The notes beneath the pieces were generated by a model. That model ran no database searches and had not been told where the DNA came from. It saw nothing but the letters and a program-made list of their open reading frames with translations. Below are positions 1-8,306 of a stretch of 45,222 bases of DNA, in pieces. Positions within the stretch are counted from its first letter, which is position 1. The number at the start of each line of letters is the position of its first letter. The translations under genes and the position numbers were made by a program. Location: NCBI RefSeq assembly GCF_015206995.1, contig NZ_JADEXR010000042.1, positions 1 to 45,222 on the forward strand. The letters run 5' to 3'. Source of the DNA: an aff. Roholtiella sp. LEGE 12411 (GTDB lineage: Bacteria; Cyanobacteriota; Cyanobacteriia; Cyanobacteriales; Nostocaceae).

Positions 1-150
1 TTCCCGACCTACCTGTGTTGCGCTTTTTCCATTACATATCTCATACAGTGCCATCAAACGTTCGCGGGTACGAGCATGATTTGCTTTTAACGCCTCTTGT
101 CTCAATATTGAGCTACTTTGATTCCAATGAGCGCACTCTACTTTAAGCAT
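1..150 (-). CDS. Transposase N-terminus, HTH type (partial, runs off left edge)
   Basis: The minus strand reads from an ATG at 150-148 through 50 uninterrupted codons to the window edge. The peptide contains RERLMALYEICNGKSA followed by TQVGRE, which looks like the first helix-turn-helix of IS630-type or related transposases, where a short HTH precedes the DDE domain. The catalytic part would lie outside the window, so whether the element is intact cannot be judged. No ribosome binding site is obvious. The family assignment comes from the HTH pattern only. A different HTH transposase family, or a small stand-alone regulator, remains possible. Confidence 0.55.
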   Translation of the reverse strand, partial: MLKVECAHWNQSSSILRQEALKANHARTRERLMALYEICNGKSATQVGRE

Positions 151-320
151 CCTCGTTTTGTTCTCTACTACACCTACTTCTTCAGAGTAATATTTCTTCT
201 GGCAAAACTCCAGTTCTCAAGATGGATGAGGTTTACATAACAATGTTGCCCACTTTTTACAAAAGTATTCCATCGTTACAATACTTTTTCATTGGACATT
301 TTAGCTATTCAAAACTTCTT

Positions 321-391
321 TGATAATGATAATCAAATAGAGGGGGGATGAGGCTTGCCTCATCCCCCCTCTCCCCATGAGCGATTATCAT
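321..391. repeat. Large hairpin flanked by GATAAT-type half sites
   Basis: A perfect 15-bp inverted repeat lies at 339-353 and 358-372 with a 4-nt loop. It is nested inside a second inverted pair, AATGATAATC at 325-334 and GATTATCATT at 382-391. The outer left arm reads GATAATGATAATC, two GATAAT hexamers as in Fur boxes. No T-tract follows the stem directly, so this is not a standard terminator. It could be a small mobile palindrome inserted between two operator halves, or a MITE-like element. Confidence 0.6.
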
Positions 392-448
392 TTTCATTTA
401 GATTTTTTTGAGTATTTTAGCTGATTGACAAAATGCACTCTACCTTAA

Positions 449-647
449 CCTCTCACGGATGTAAAACGGGTAATTGGGCTGGTTAACGAATATAGTCACT
501 TTAGTTTTACAAATTCTTTAGGTCTTCATGGTGAAAGAATGGTTTTACACGCTTTCGCACTTGCTGGATTCAATGTTAAAGGCGAGAGTACAGGTGAATT
601 TAACGGAAAAATTTGGACTGATAGTGAACATGATCTAGATTATATCA
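449..647 (+). pseudogene. Gene remnant cut off by the IS element (possible nuclease fragment)
   Basis: An open frame starts after a TAA at 446-448 and runs into the left end of the IS at about 648. The peptide includes NEYSHFSFTNSLGLHGERMV and, near its end, the acidic stretch DSEHDLDYI. It reads like real protein and only enters the IS by accident. No continuation is found on the right side of the IS, where a YnfA-type gene begins instead, so the 3' part has been lost. The EHDLDYI pattern resembles the first acidic motif of some PD-(D/E)XK restriction-type nucleases. That is a weak inference, and the second motif is missing. Confidence 0.4.
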
Positions 648-1932
648 GGACTTACGCAACTGGCACAAATAGCGGGCAGGGCTGCGCCCTGCCACGGGAC
701 AATTTCAATCAAACCAAGCACATAAGAATACTTGGGCGTTTTAGTTGCTGAATTAAATAATTAGAAAGCAAGTTATGCTTGATTTGATAAATAGTTTTAC
801 CAGTGGTATAGGCTAAATTCTTTAACCTAACCCAAACTAACATTGCACAAGCAATATGATTTCTTTGGAGCCTAGCTTTACGGCACTGACAAGATTCAAT
901 GCCAGTTAATTGTTTAATCTCCCTGTGAAACTCCTCTATTTTCCAACGAATTTTACACACCTGTTGTACAACATCCGTGGAACTTTGAGATAAATCGTTA
1001 GTGGCGACGTAATCCGTTCTGTTGGTAGAAACAATAACCCGGAATAGTTTCACTTTTTTATTAGCTGGGAACCCTTTACTTTTTATAATTTTACCACAGT
1101 CTAACTCTTCTTTGCTCCATGATAATAATTCAATACGTTTATATTTTTCCTGACCAAATGTATCATCAACTAAACGATTATTTTTTAAAGGACAATAATA
1201 TATTTTGTCTAGACTATCAATATATAGCATTAAACTTTGTACCGCATACCATGTATCCATCAAAACCGTATCAAATGGTAAAAGCTTATGATACACAAGG
1301 TTTTGCAGCATATCTTTCACATGGTCTATCTTGGTTTTACCATCCACGTCTGGATTAAAAATGCGGTAGTCTATTACCCAAAATATTTGAACTTTAGGAT
1401 TCACATATACACAGCTGACTACACCAATTCCTTTGACTACACCATGCTCATTACCACTATATTGTCTCCTGACTATTTCTATTTCTTCAGAATACCTTTT
1501 GTCTAAAACACTATCATCAAAGATGATGTAACCATTCTCATCAGGTTCTACTACATCTTTTACATTATCCCAGAGTAACCGAGGTGTTAACTTTTTCCTC
1601 AACAAAAGAGTAGTTAATTGCATCATGGCTAATACTCTCTAAATGCTCTGCCAAATTGGTCATTGTATAATTAATTTGACTACTAAGTAGGTACTGGCAA
1701 TAATCTAATTTAGTAAACTTCATATTCAAAAGTATTCGTTGCAGTAGCCTGAGCCGCAGCCCAAAAGTTTGGCGTAAAAAGGGACACTTTACATTTGTAC
1801 TCTAGTTCATTTCATGTGCATTTTTATAGTACCAAAGTACTATTTATTGGCGATCGCTCTGTACTAGTGGCGTCGTTATTCAATACATCCGTACTAAAAT
1901 TTAGCGATCGCCTGTGCCAGTTGCGTAAGTCC
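648..1932 (-). mobile_element. IS701-like insertion sequence with 20-bp perfect terminal inverted repeats
   Basis: The ends 648-667 and 1913-1932 are perfect 20-bp inverted repeats beginning GGACTTACGCAAC. The only gene inside is a minus-strand DDE transposase (709-1723) carrying one frameshift. A GC-rich hairpin (675-681 paired with 687-693) sits just downstream of the transposase stop. No clear target-site duplication is seen beside the repeats. The 190 bp between the transposase start and the right end are noncoding and contain the small repeat TAGTACCAAAGTACTA. The element appears unable to make a full transposase unless recoding occurs. Confidence 0.75.
709..1723 (-). pseudogene. IS701-like DDE transposase, frameshifted
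   Basis: The minus strand starts at ATG 1723-1721 with MKFTKLDYCQYLLSSQ and continues to about SHDAINY. The homologous reading then moves to the +1 frame (LLLRKKLTPRLLWDN) and runs to the stop at 709-711. The total of 1015 nt is 338 codons plus one base, as expected for a single extra base near 1590-1620. Visible family features are an N-terminal helical domain, IIFDDSVLDK with the first catalytic Asp region, FDTVLMDTWYA with the second Asp, and the terminal RWKIEEFHREIKQLTG with the catalytic Glu. The C-terminal part alone would give a 305-aa protein starting at an internal ATG (1626). That product would lack the N-terminal DNA-binding part and is probably inactive. Confidence 0.75.
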
Positions 1933-1954
1933 TGCATATTTTGAAATTACTCAA

Positions 1955-2278
1955 ATGATTAAGTCGCTGCTTTATTTCATCTGGGCTGGTTTGTTTGAAA
2001 TCGGAGGCGGCTACCTGATTTGGTTATGGTTGAGGGAAGGTAAGTCGTTCTGGTGGGGGATATTGGGTGGAATTGCTTTAGCTATTTATGGGGTACTGGC
2101 TACTCTCCAAACAGCAAACTTTGGCAGAGTATATGCTGCTTACGGAGGTGTGTTTATTGCAATGGCAATGCTTTGGGGTTGGAAGGTAGACGGAGTGACT
2201 CCAGACCGCTACGACTTCATCGGAACCTGTCTAGCTTTGGTAAGTGTGTTAATTATCATGTTCTCGCCCAGAAGCTAA
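1955..2278 (+). CDS. YnfA/UPF0060 family small membrane protein
   Basis: The 107-aa protein has four hydrophobic helices and matches the UPF0060 (YnfA) pattern: FIWAGLFEIGGGYLIWLW in helix 1, YGVLATLQ in helix 2, then RVYAAYGGVFIAMAMLWGW and a closing DFIGTCLALVSVLII. YnfA proteins resemble half-size DMT/SMR-type transporters, and some have been linked to efflux of toxic compounds. The length is normal for the family. The ATG lies 22 bp from the right end of the IS, so the native promoter was probably displaced and transcription may depend on the IS. No Shine-Dalgarno sequence is evident. Confidence 0.85.
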   Translation: MIKSLLYFIWAGLFEIGGGYLIWLWLREGKSFWWGILGGIALAIYGVLATLQTANFGRVYAAYGGVFIAMAMLWGWKVDGVTPDRYDFIGTCLALVSVLIIMFSPRS

Positions 2279-2872
2279 GTAAAAATTCGGCGTTGCTGAA
2301 TTTCGGTATAAAAATAATTTTGCGTGATTTCAAAACTCTTGTAGAGACGCACTGTTTGAAGCGTCTCTACACTAATAATCAGCAACGCCTAAAATTCTAT
2401 ATCTTTGTCGCCACGTCAGACTTTGAACAGATAATAACTTTGCACTTAGGTGCTAAAGTACAAAGGTTTTGTTAGCACCTACGCTGTGATAAACAACTCT
2501 AGCCATAGCAATGCGTTTATGCGTGCTATGGAAAGAGAAATTATTATATATTCGTTCAACTTTCCAAAGAAAAGTGCTGAGGATTCACAACACTTAAAAA
2601 GCCTCACCAATATCTTCGTTTGTAGCATTAGTTAACTAAAAGCTGAGAATTTTGTATCGTTTAAACAAAATGCTATTACTTGAAAAAATAAGATGCAGTT
2701 GTTGCATTGACACACCTTTATTTAATTTTTGGCATCACCAATTAGGATTACATTTTTATTAATTTTCGAGAAAAAATAAAGTAGAGTAACTTACAAGACA
2801 AAAAGCAGTATCAAACAGTACTGCAATGTATTTAGCTAATAAAAAATTGTTGGTGTTTAGGGACAAAAAGAA
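2279..2872. other. Intergenic region with three hairpins, upstream of amt
   Basis: No credible gene is seen in these 594 bases. They hold a dispersed-repeat hairpin GTAGAGACGC/GCGTCTCTAC (2341-2350 and 2361-2370), a 9-bp inverted repeat AGGTGCTAA/TTAGCACCT (2448-2456 and 2472-2480) and an 8-bp inverted repeat CCATAGCA/TGCTATGG (2503-2510 and 2524-2531). The last 200 bases are AT-rich and form the amt leader. Confidence 0.6.
2781..2794 (+). promoter_or_regulatory. NtcA-like binding site upstream of amt
   Basis: The sequence GTAGAGTAACTTAC fits the NtcA consensus GTA-N8-TAC exactly and lies 79 bp upstream of the amt start codon. NtcA is the cyanobacterial nitrogen-control activator, and amt genes are classical targets. 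No perfect TAN3T -10 box is found at the ideal 20-24 bp distance, so the site is supported by motif and gene context only. Confidence 0.55.
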
Positions 2873-4285
2873 GTGTTGAAGAAAGTTGTCATGATTGGGG
2901 TCATAACCCTATTTATTTTGGGAATACCGTTGATGGGCAATGCTTTAGCCCAAACACCAGCGGCTACTCCGCCTGCTGCTGATACTGGGGACACAGCATT
3001 TATGCTGATTTCATCAGCACTTGTTCTGCTAATGACACCAGGATTGGCATTCTTCTATGGTGGATTCGTGCGATCGCGCAACATCTTAAACACGTTGATG
3101 ATGAGCTTTGTATTGATGGCAATCGTCGGCGTTACCTGGATTCTCTGGGGCTATAGTCTTGCCTTTGCTCCAGGACTGCCATTTATCGGTGGATTACAGT
3201 GGCTTGGTTTAAATGGTGTCGGGTTAGAGACAACTGATTATCTCAAAGGGGCAAACCCGGTGGAAGTCGTTTCTTATGCTGCGACAATTCCCCACCAGGC
3301 ATTCATGATTTATCAAGCCATGTTTGCGATCATTACCCCAGCTTTAATTTCAGGAGCGATCGCTGAACGGATGAGTTTCCGCGCCTATTCCCTTTTTGTG
3401 CTATTATGGTCAACTTTTATTTACACGCCCCTAGCCCACATGGTATGGGCTAAAGGTGGATTTTTGGGTTTGTATGGTGGTTTGGGCGCTCTCGACTTTG
3501 CAGGTGGCACAGTAGTTCACATTAGTTCTGGTGTCTCTGCCCTTGTAGCTGCGATCGTCCTTGGCCCCCGGAAAACTTATCCTGACCGCCTTAGCCCTCC
3601 GCACAACGTTCCTTTCATTTTATTAGGTGCTGCTTTGCTCTGGTTTGGCTGGTTCGGCTTCAACGCTGGGAGTGCCTTGTCCATTGCTAGTGGAACTTCT
3701 GGCAACTTGGTAACAAATGTAGCGACAACAGCATTTGTTGCCACCAATACAGCGGCTGCTGCGGGTGCTCTAATGTGGCTGATTTTAGAAGCAGTTTTAC
3801 GTGGTAAACCAACCGCAGTGGGAGCAGCAACAGGAGCCGTTGCCGGTCTAGTAGGCATTACTCCAGCCGCCGGATTTGTCACACCGCTATCAGCGATTTT
3901 AATTGGTTTCATCACCGCTTTTGTTTGCTTCTACGCTGTGAGTTTCAAGCACAAGCTGCAAATTGACGATGCTTTAGATACATATCCTGTGCATGGCGTT
4001 GGTGGTACCGTGGGTGCAATTTTAACAGCCATCTTTGCCACCACTCAAGTCAATGGAGCAGGTAAAAACGGTGTGCTGCGCGGTAATTTTGGGGAACTGG
4101 TAATCGAAATAGTAGCGATCGCCATTGCCTATGCGATCGCAGGTGTTGGCACGTGGCTCATTCTGAAGATTATCGATGCCACAATCGGTCTGCGAGTCAA
4201 AGAAGAAGCCGAATACCAAGGTCTAGATATTAACGAACACGGTGAAGAAGGTTATAACTCCGAGTTTGGCGATCGTCCCAAATAG
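2873..4285 (+). CDS. amt: Ammonium transporter Amt
   Basis: The 470-aa Amt/MEP/Rh channel moves ammonium or ammonia across the plasma membrane. Residues 1-26 form a cleavable-type signal (hydrophobic core ending GNALAQ), as in cyanobacterial Amt1 proteins, followed by about 11 membrane helices. The family signature DFAGGTVVHISSGVSALVAA is present, with the twin pore histidines at about H216 and H374 (YPVHGVGG). The start is GTG at 2873, behind an A-rich purine stretch; TTG 2876 and ATG 2891 are alternatives. An NtcA-like site upstream suggests induction under nitrogen limitation. No glnB-type PII gene is adjacent. The short acidic C-terminal tail ends EFGDRPK. Confidence 0.95.
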   Translation: MLKKVVMIGVITLFILGIPLMGNALAQTPAATPPAADTGDTAFMLISSALVLLMTPGLAFFYGGFVRSRNILNTLMMSFVLMAIVGVTWILWGYSLAFAPGLPFIGGLQWLGLNGVGLETTDYLKGANPVEVVSYAATIPHQAFMIYQAMFAIITPALISGAIAERMSFRAYSLFVLLWSTFIYTPLAHMVWAKGGFLGLYGGLGALDFAGGTVVHISSGVSALVAAIVLGPRKTYPDRLSPPHNVPFILLGAALLWFGWFGFNAGSALSIASGTSGNLVTNVATTAFVATNTAAAAGALMWLILEAVLRGKPTAVGAATGAVAGLVGITPAAGFVTPLSAILIGFITAFVCFYAVSFKHKLQIDDALDTYPVHGVGGTVGAILTAIFATTQVNGAGKNGVLRGNFGELVIEIVAIAIAYAIAGVGTWLILKIIDATIGLRVKEEAEYQGLDINEHGEEGYNSEFGDRPK

Positions 4286-4424
4286 GGGGAGGGGGAGCAG
4301 GCGACTGCTATAACTCAGGACTCTCGACCCTTGACCCTTTTTTGTAAAGTCCTCAATAATCGGCGGAGTACTGACGACGAATCAGTTAAAATCTGATTCA
4401 AACAATTGGTAAATTTCGCTAGTC

Positions 4425-5276
4425 GTGTCTACTTCTGCAAAAACCTTTCCTATCTGGGCATTTTTATCGCTGTTAACCAACGGCATATTGATGCTGGCTG
4501 TCATTCTACTGATTTTGCAACAGCAGAAATTGACCGCTTTTTTTGGAACTACAACTTCCTTCGCTCAAGTCAACCTGAACAATGAAACCCAATCTGTTAC
4601 ACCTATTTTGGGTTCCCATCTAAAACTCAATTACCAGCAGTGGATAGACATCCTTAAGAAAGAAGCTAAGGTAGTTGCTGACAAACGTCCTCCGCATTTA
4701 ACCATACTGGTGGGAGATTCTCTGAGTCTGTGGTTTCCTACTGAGTTATTACCCGAAGACAAAAATTGGCTCAATCAGGGAATTTCTGGCGAAACCAGCA
4801 ATGGACTGTTAAAAAGATTGGATCTATTTGAGCGCACCCAGCCAGAGGTGATTTTTGTGATGATTGGCATTAATGACCTAATTCGAGGGGTGAGCGATGA
4901 GGTAATTTTGGATAATCAGCGACAAATTATGAGTTACCTGCGAAAGGTACATCCGACAGCGCAAATTGTTGTCCAGTCAATTTTGCCCCATGGAGCAAAG
5001 GAAGCAACCTGGCAAGGACGGGCGCAACTGCTGGCTGTTGCTAATAGTCGCATTCGCCAGTTGAATCAGCAACTGCAAAGCGTAGCTGCTAACGAAGGTG
5101 TCAAATATCTTGACTTGTATCCTTTGTTTATCAGCAAGCAAGGCAATCTCCGCCGTGAATTTACTACTGATGGCTTACACTTAAGCCCTGAAGGTTATAT
5201 AGTTTGGCGTTCTGCATTGCAGATTTATAGCAAAATCGAATTAGAACCCCAACTTCAAGAACAGAAGAAGGAGTAA
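4425..5276 (+). CDS. SGNH/GDSL-type hydrolase, membrane anchored
   Basis: The 283-aa protein has one N-terminal membrane helix (residues 10-32) and a periplasm-facing SGNH hydrolase domain. Block I is VGDSLS with nucleophile S99. The block II Gly is in NQGISGET. Block III is GINDL with N150, and block V is DGLHLSP with D249 and H252, completing the catalytic triad. The family includes lysophospholipases, acyl- and acetyl-esterases and polysaccharide deacetylases; the substrate cannot be read from the sequence. The start is GTG at 4425. It lies 139 bp after amt on the same strand, separated by heptamer-like repeats, so co-transcription is uncertain. Confidence 0.85.
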   Translation: MSTSAKTFPIWAFLSLLTNGILMLAVILLILQQQKLTAFFGTTTSFAQVNLNNETQSVTPILGSHLKLNYQQWIDILKKEAKVVADKRPPHLTILVGDSLSLWFPTELLPEDKNWLNQGISGETSNGLLKRLDLFERTQPEVIFVMIGINDLIRGVSDEVILDNQRQIMSYLRKVHPTAQIVVQSILPHGAKEATWQGRAQLLAVANSRIRQLNQQLQSVAANEGVKYLDLYPLFISKQGNLRREFTTDGLHLSPEGYIVWRSALQIYSKIELEPQLQEQKKE

Positions 5277-5397
5277 GGAGTCAAGAGTCAAAAATCAAAA
5301 GTTATTATTTTCTTCCCACGTTTTCAGCCATTCTACCTGGTTGTTCTTTCAGGCGATCAGAAATTGCTGCTGGCAAATTCTATTGATCAGGTAGTAC

Positions 5398-7104
5398 TTA
5401 TTCTGCTGCAAGTCGCTGAGTGATATTGCGAAAAATGCCACGAGTAACAATCGGATGACCTTCTAAAAATTTACAGTTAATATTACCTTCTAGGAAGATT
5501 GTTTGACCACCTTTGGTAAGGAATGCAGTTTGAACTTGTTCTAACTTTTCTCCTGAAAGCAAGCGATAAAACTGTTGACGACAGTATTTTTGAAAATTTG
5601 GATGTATAATCTCAAAAAAATTCATCTGAGCAATTTCAGCTTCGCTATATCCCAAAGTTTCCCGCCACGCACGATTGACATACAAAAAACGACCATAAGC
5701 ATTAACACATTGAATCAGATCGTTAGCATTCTCAAATAAATCTCGATATCGTTTTTCACTTTCTACAAGCGCATCTTCTGCTTGTTTGCGTTTGATAAAT
5801 TGGGCTATTTGGCTACCAGCAGAAGCCATCATTTGTAATAAGTCTGTATCTTTTTGTTGTACCTCTCGCTTAAAGAAAACCATCAACCCTAAGATTTCAT
5901 GATCGTCTAAAATGGGGAAGCCAAATGCTGTATGCAATCCAGCTTCGGCTGCGGATTGCGATCGCTGCAAGTCATTATCTGCGGTGATATCGCTAATCCA
6001 AAGGGGGGAACGTCGTGTCCAAATTCGACCAGGTAAACCAATACCAGGAGTATAGGTAGTTTGCCAGGTTATTGCTTTAAACTCTCGCACAGAAATTACT
6101 CGGCTTGACCAAATTTCTACACATCTCAATACTGCATTAATACTGGGTGCTTTAACTGATTTGCCGATGTATTGATTTGGTGTCCAAAGTTCTCCTAAAT
6201 CCCATCCTAGGCTTTGACAAATAGATTGTAAAATTTGCGGAATCGCCTGCTTTATACTTTGAGATTCTGATAATATACGGGTTATGCTATATTGAGCATA
6301 AGTGCGCTGTTCCCGATTTAAGCGAGTAGTAATATCTCGACCGATGTAGACAATATCTTCTAAACCTTCAATTTTTTTGGGAATTACTGAACAAGAAAAA
6401 GCAACTAATAATTTTTCTTTTGTTTTGGTTCTACAAACTAGCTCTAAATTCTGAAAGTTTTTCTTAAATGAAGTATGTTGTTGAGTTACCTTGATTAATC
6501 CTTGCTCATCATCGATTAGCAGTGATATTGATTGATTAATTAATTCCTCTTCATGAAAACCAAATAATTTTTGGGCAGCATTATTTACTTTCTTTATTTT
6601 TCCTAAACTATTTGTTACCAACAAGGCATCTGCCATTGAAATGATAACTTTATCCATATAGTTTTTGTATGACATTAAGGCATTTGATAGCATACGCGCT
6701 TCATTAGCTCGCTGTGCTAACTTCTGTTGTAAGGCCATCCTGTCAGTGACATCCTCAATCAGAATGATTAATTTGTTGCCAGATTCCTGTGTATGCTGTT
6801 CACCGATAATATATATATCCATGTATATATCGAATTTATTATCAGCACATCGCTCAATGCCTTGTAGTTCAAATAGTTCCTGGTTCCCTTGTAAAATAGA
6901 TTTCAGAATATCTTCAATTCCTATAAACTCAGGAAAACTTAGTCGGACATCTTTTCCTCGCATCACTTCCTTAGGGGAATCAGCAAACCGTTGTACTTGA
7001 TCGGATGTATCTATAATGCAAAAATTATCATCCAGTTCCAAACGTTCAAATTTACGTGGAAAGGAAGGTTTGTTAAAAATCCGATCTAGTACTTGGTATT
7101 TCAT
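5398..7104 (-). CDS. PAS-PAS-GAF-PAS sensory protein without output domain
   Basis: The 568-aa soluble protein has an atypical N-terminal PAS-like domain (about 20-125, ending IEDVTDRMALQQKL) and a second PAS (145-265, ending YIGRDITTRLN). A GAF domain follows (about 270-435, containing GIGLPGRIWTRRSPLWISD), then a third PAS (445-565, ending IFRNITQRLAAE). The stop comes directly after the third PAS, where a linker and then a histidine kinase or GGDEF domain would be expected. No HisKA, HATPase, GGDEF or EAL motif is present. It may act as a partner for another kinase or be a truncated kinase. It converges with the SGNH gene, and a long AT-rich region lies upstream. Confidence 0.85.
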   Translation of the reverse strand: MKYQVLDRIFNKPSFPRKFERLELDDNFCIIDTSDQVQRFADSPKEVMRGKDVRLSFPEFIGIEDILKSILQGNQELFELQGIERCADNKFDIYMDIYIIGEQHTQESGNKLIILIEDVTDRMALQQKLAQRANEARMLSNALMSYKNYMDKVIISMADALLVTNSLGKIKKVNNAAQKLFGFHEEELINQSISLLIDDEQGLIKVTQQHTSFKKNFQNLELVCRTKTKEKLLVAFSCSVIPKKIEGLEDIVYIGRDITTRLNREQRTYAQYSITRILSESQSIKQAIPQILQSICQSLGWDLGELWTPNQYIGKSVKAPSINAVLRCVEIWSSRVISVREFKAITWQTTYTPGIGLPGRIWTRRSPLWISDITADNDLQRSQSAAEAGLHTAFGFPILDDHEILGLMVFFKREVQQKDTDLLQMMASAGSQIAQFIKRKQAEDALVESEKRYRDLFENANDLIQCVNAYGRFLYVNRAWRETLGYSEAEIAQMNFFEIIHPNFQKYCRQQFYRLLSGEKLEQVQTAFLTKGGQTIFLEGNINCKFLEGHPIVTRGIFRNITQRLAAE

Positions 7105-7827
7105 TGTGATGTGGGAATCAGCTTTAGATTTGGCTTTAAAATTAATTATCAGAGGATAGAGGATGAGAAAAGTTTAACCTATTGCCCTATGACGGCATCA
7201 CTCAATTGAAAAGTAAAAATTAGCGAGTTATAACTAACGATTAATAATTCAACACTATTGATGATTATTTCAAAGATTTTATTAAAATACAAGCCTATCT
7301 GACCAGTATTTGCTAATCCTCAGTTTTCTGACTTTGATTAATATTAATTGATGTGTCATCTTTTATGATTAATTTAGTATGTTTGATGAAAAATAAAAAT
7401 GAGTATAAATAATTTAAGAAATTTGTTTGATATAAGTTGATTAAGTTAATTTAATAAAATCAGTATTTTATATTTATTTTTGACAATTTATTATATTGTT
7501 ACATTCAGTCAGCAATTTCTAGTTAAAAGTGATGCTCAAAATATTTAACTTGAATTTTACAAATTTATATAATTATTAGGAGTAAGCGATCGCATCTCTA
7601 AAATTCTACATAATATACAAGTAGGTTAGTTTGACTGTATCTAAGTATTTACCAACAATGTAGGTGTTAAGTTTTCCATCTAAACGAGCTTCATCAGTAG
7701 AATATCACATGAATGCGATCGCATCTTATACTTACTGTGGATCAATCCCCAGCTTTGGGCATGGGGCATGGGGCATTGGGGATAATTAATATTTACTCTG
7801 CCTTGTCCCCCACTCCCCTACTCCCCC
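7105..7827. other. AT-rich intergenic region, 723 bp
   Basis: No gene or RNA is recognised. The region separates two minus-strand genes and must contain the promoter of the PAS/GAF gene near its left end. Around 7757-7785 it contains the low-complexity repeat GGGGCATGGGGCATTGGGG, a motif class also present at 13526-13541 and at the right edge of the window (45193-45222). Confidence 0.5.
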
Positions 7828-8187
7828 TCACTGCTGACTCAATTCGATAATATTCCCATCAGGGTCTTGAGTGAAGAGAGCAGCGCGACCGGAGGCACTA
7901 GCTTGAATGCGATAATGGTGATTGAGTAACTCTAATTTGGCGGCGTCCAAGTCAGCAACTGAGAAAGCGATGTGGGGGTTGCGTCCCCATTTTTCATTTA
8001 GGTTTTCGGTGGGTACGGTGGTTGCGACTACCAGGTGAATTTGATAGTTGCCAACTTGATACCATGCACCAGAGTATTTTAAGGAGCGATCTATTTTGGA
8101 TAGTCCCAATACTTTGCCGTAAAAGTGTTCTGAGCGCTCTAAATCAGTAACGAGAATGGCTGTATGGAGACTGTGGGTAATCTGCAT
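7828..8187 (-). CDS. VOC-fold (glyoxalase/bleomycin resistance-like) protein
   Basis: From the ATG at 8187 this is a 119-aa protein with the paired beta-alpha-beta-beta-beta pattern of the vicinal oxygen chelate superfamily. It opens with MQITHSLHTAILVTDLERS, has the FYGKVLGL motif, a mid-protein HIAFSVADLDAAK and a C-terminal DPDGNIIEL. Metal ligands expected for the fold are visible: His near the start, His in PHIAFSV and Glu in NIIEL. An in-frame start 17 codons upstream (8238) is possible, but it adds a stretch unlike the family. The superfamily covers glyoxalase I, dioxygenases and resistance proteins, so the substrate is unknown. Confidence 0.8.
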   Translation of the reverse strand: MQITHSLHTAILVTDLERSEHFYGKVLGLSKIDRSLKYSGAWYQVGNYQIHLVVATTVPTENLNEKWGRNPHIAFSVADLDAAKLELLNHHYRIQASASGRAALFTQDPDGNIIELSQQ

Positions 8188-8277
8188 TGTTAGTAAGATG
8201 CGATCGGGTTTATTTAGATTTTGACCGATTTGAACCACTAACGCAGAGTGGGGGAGAATAAATATTATCTCCTAACT

Positions 8278-8305
8278 CTTGACGCTTGACCCTTGACCCT
8301 TGACT
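8278..8305 (+). repeat. Heptamer tandem repeat (CTTGACC)x4 ending 1 nt before a start codon
   Basis: Four exact-length 7-nt units (CTTGACG, CTTGACC, CTTGACC, CTTGACT) end one base before the ATG of the recombinase-like gene at 8307. The repeat therefore occupies the place of a Shine-Dalgarno sequence. It belongs to the STRR class typical of heterocystous cyanobacteria. Confidence 0.75.
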
Positions 8306-8306
8306 A

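Noticed and set aside
2450-2635. 61-aa frame in the amt upstream region
   Set aside because: It spans two hairpins, has low-complexity composition and no recognisable protein features.
5281-5397. Minus-strand text like LPAAISDRLKEQPGRMAENV after the PAS/GAF stop, possibly a lost C-terminus
   Set aside because: It is only about 25 codons, in another frame, and shows no match to a domain I know.
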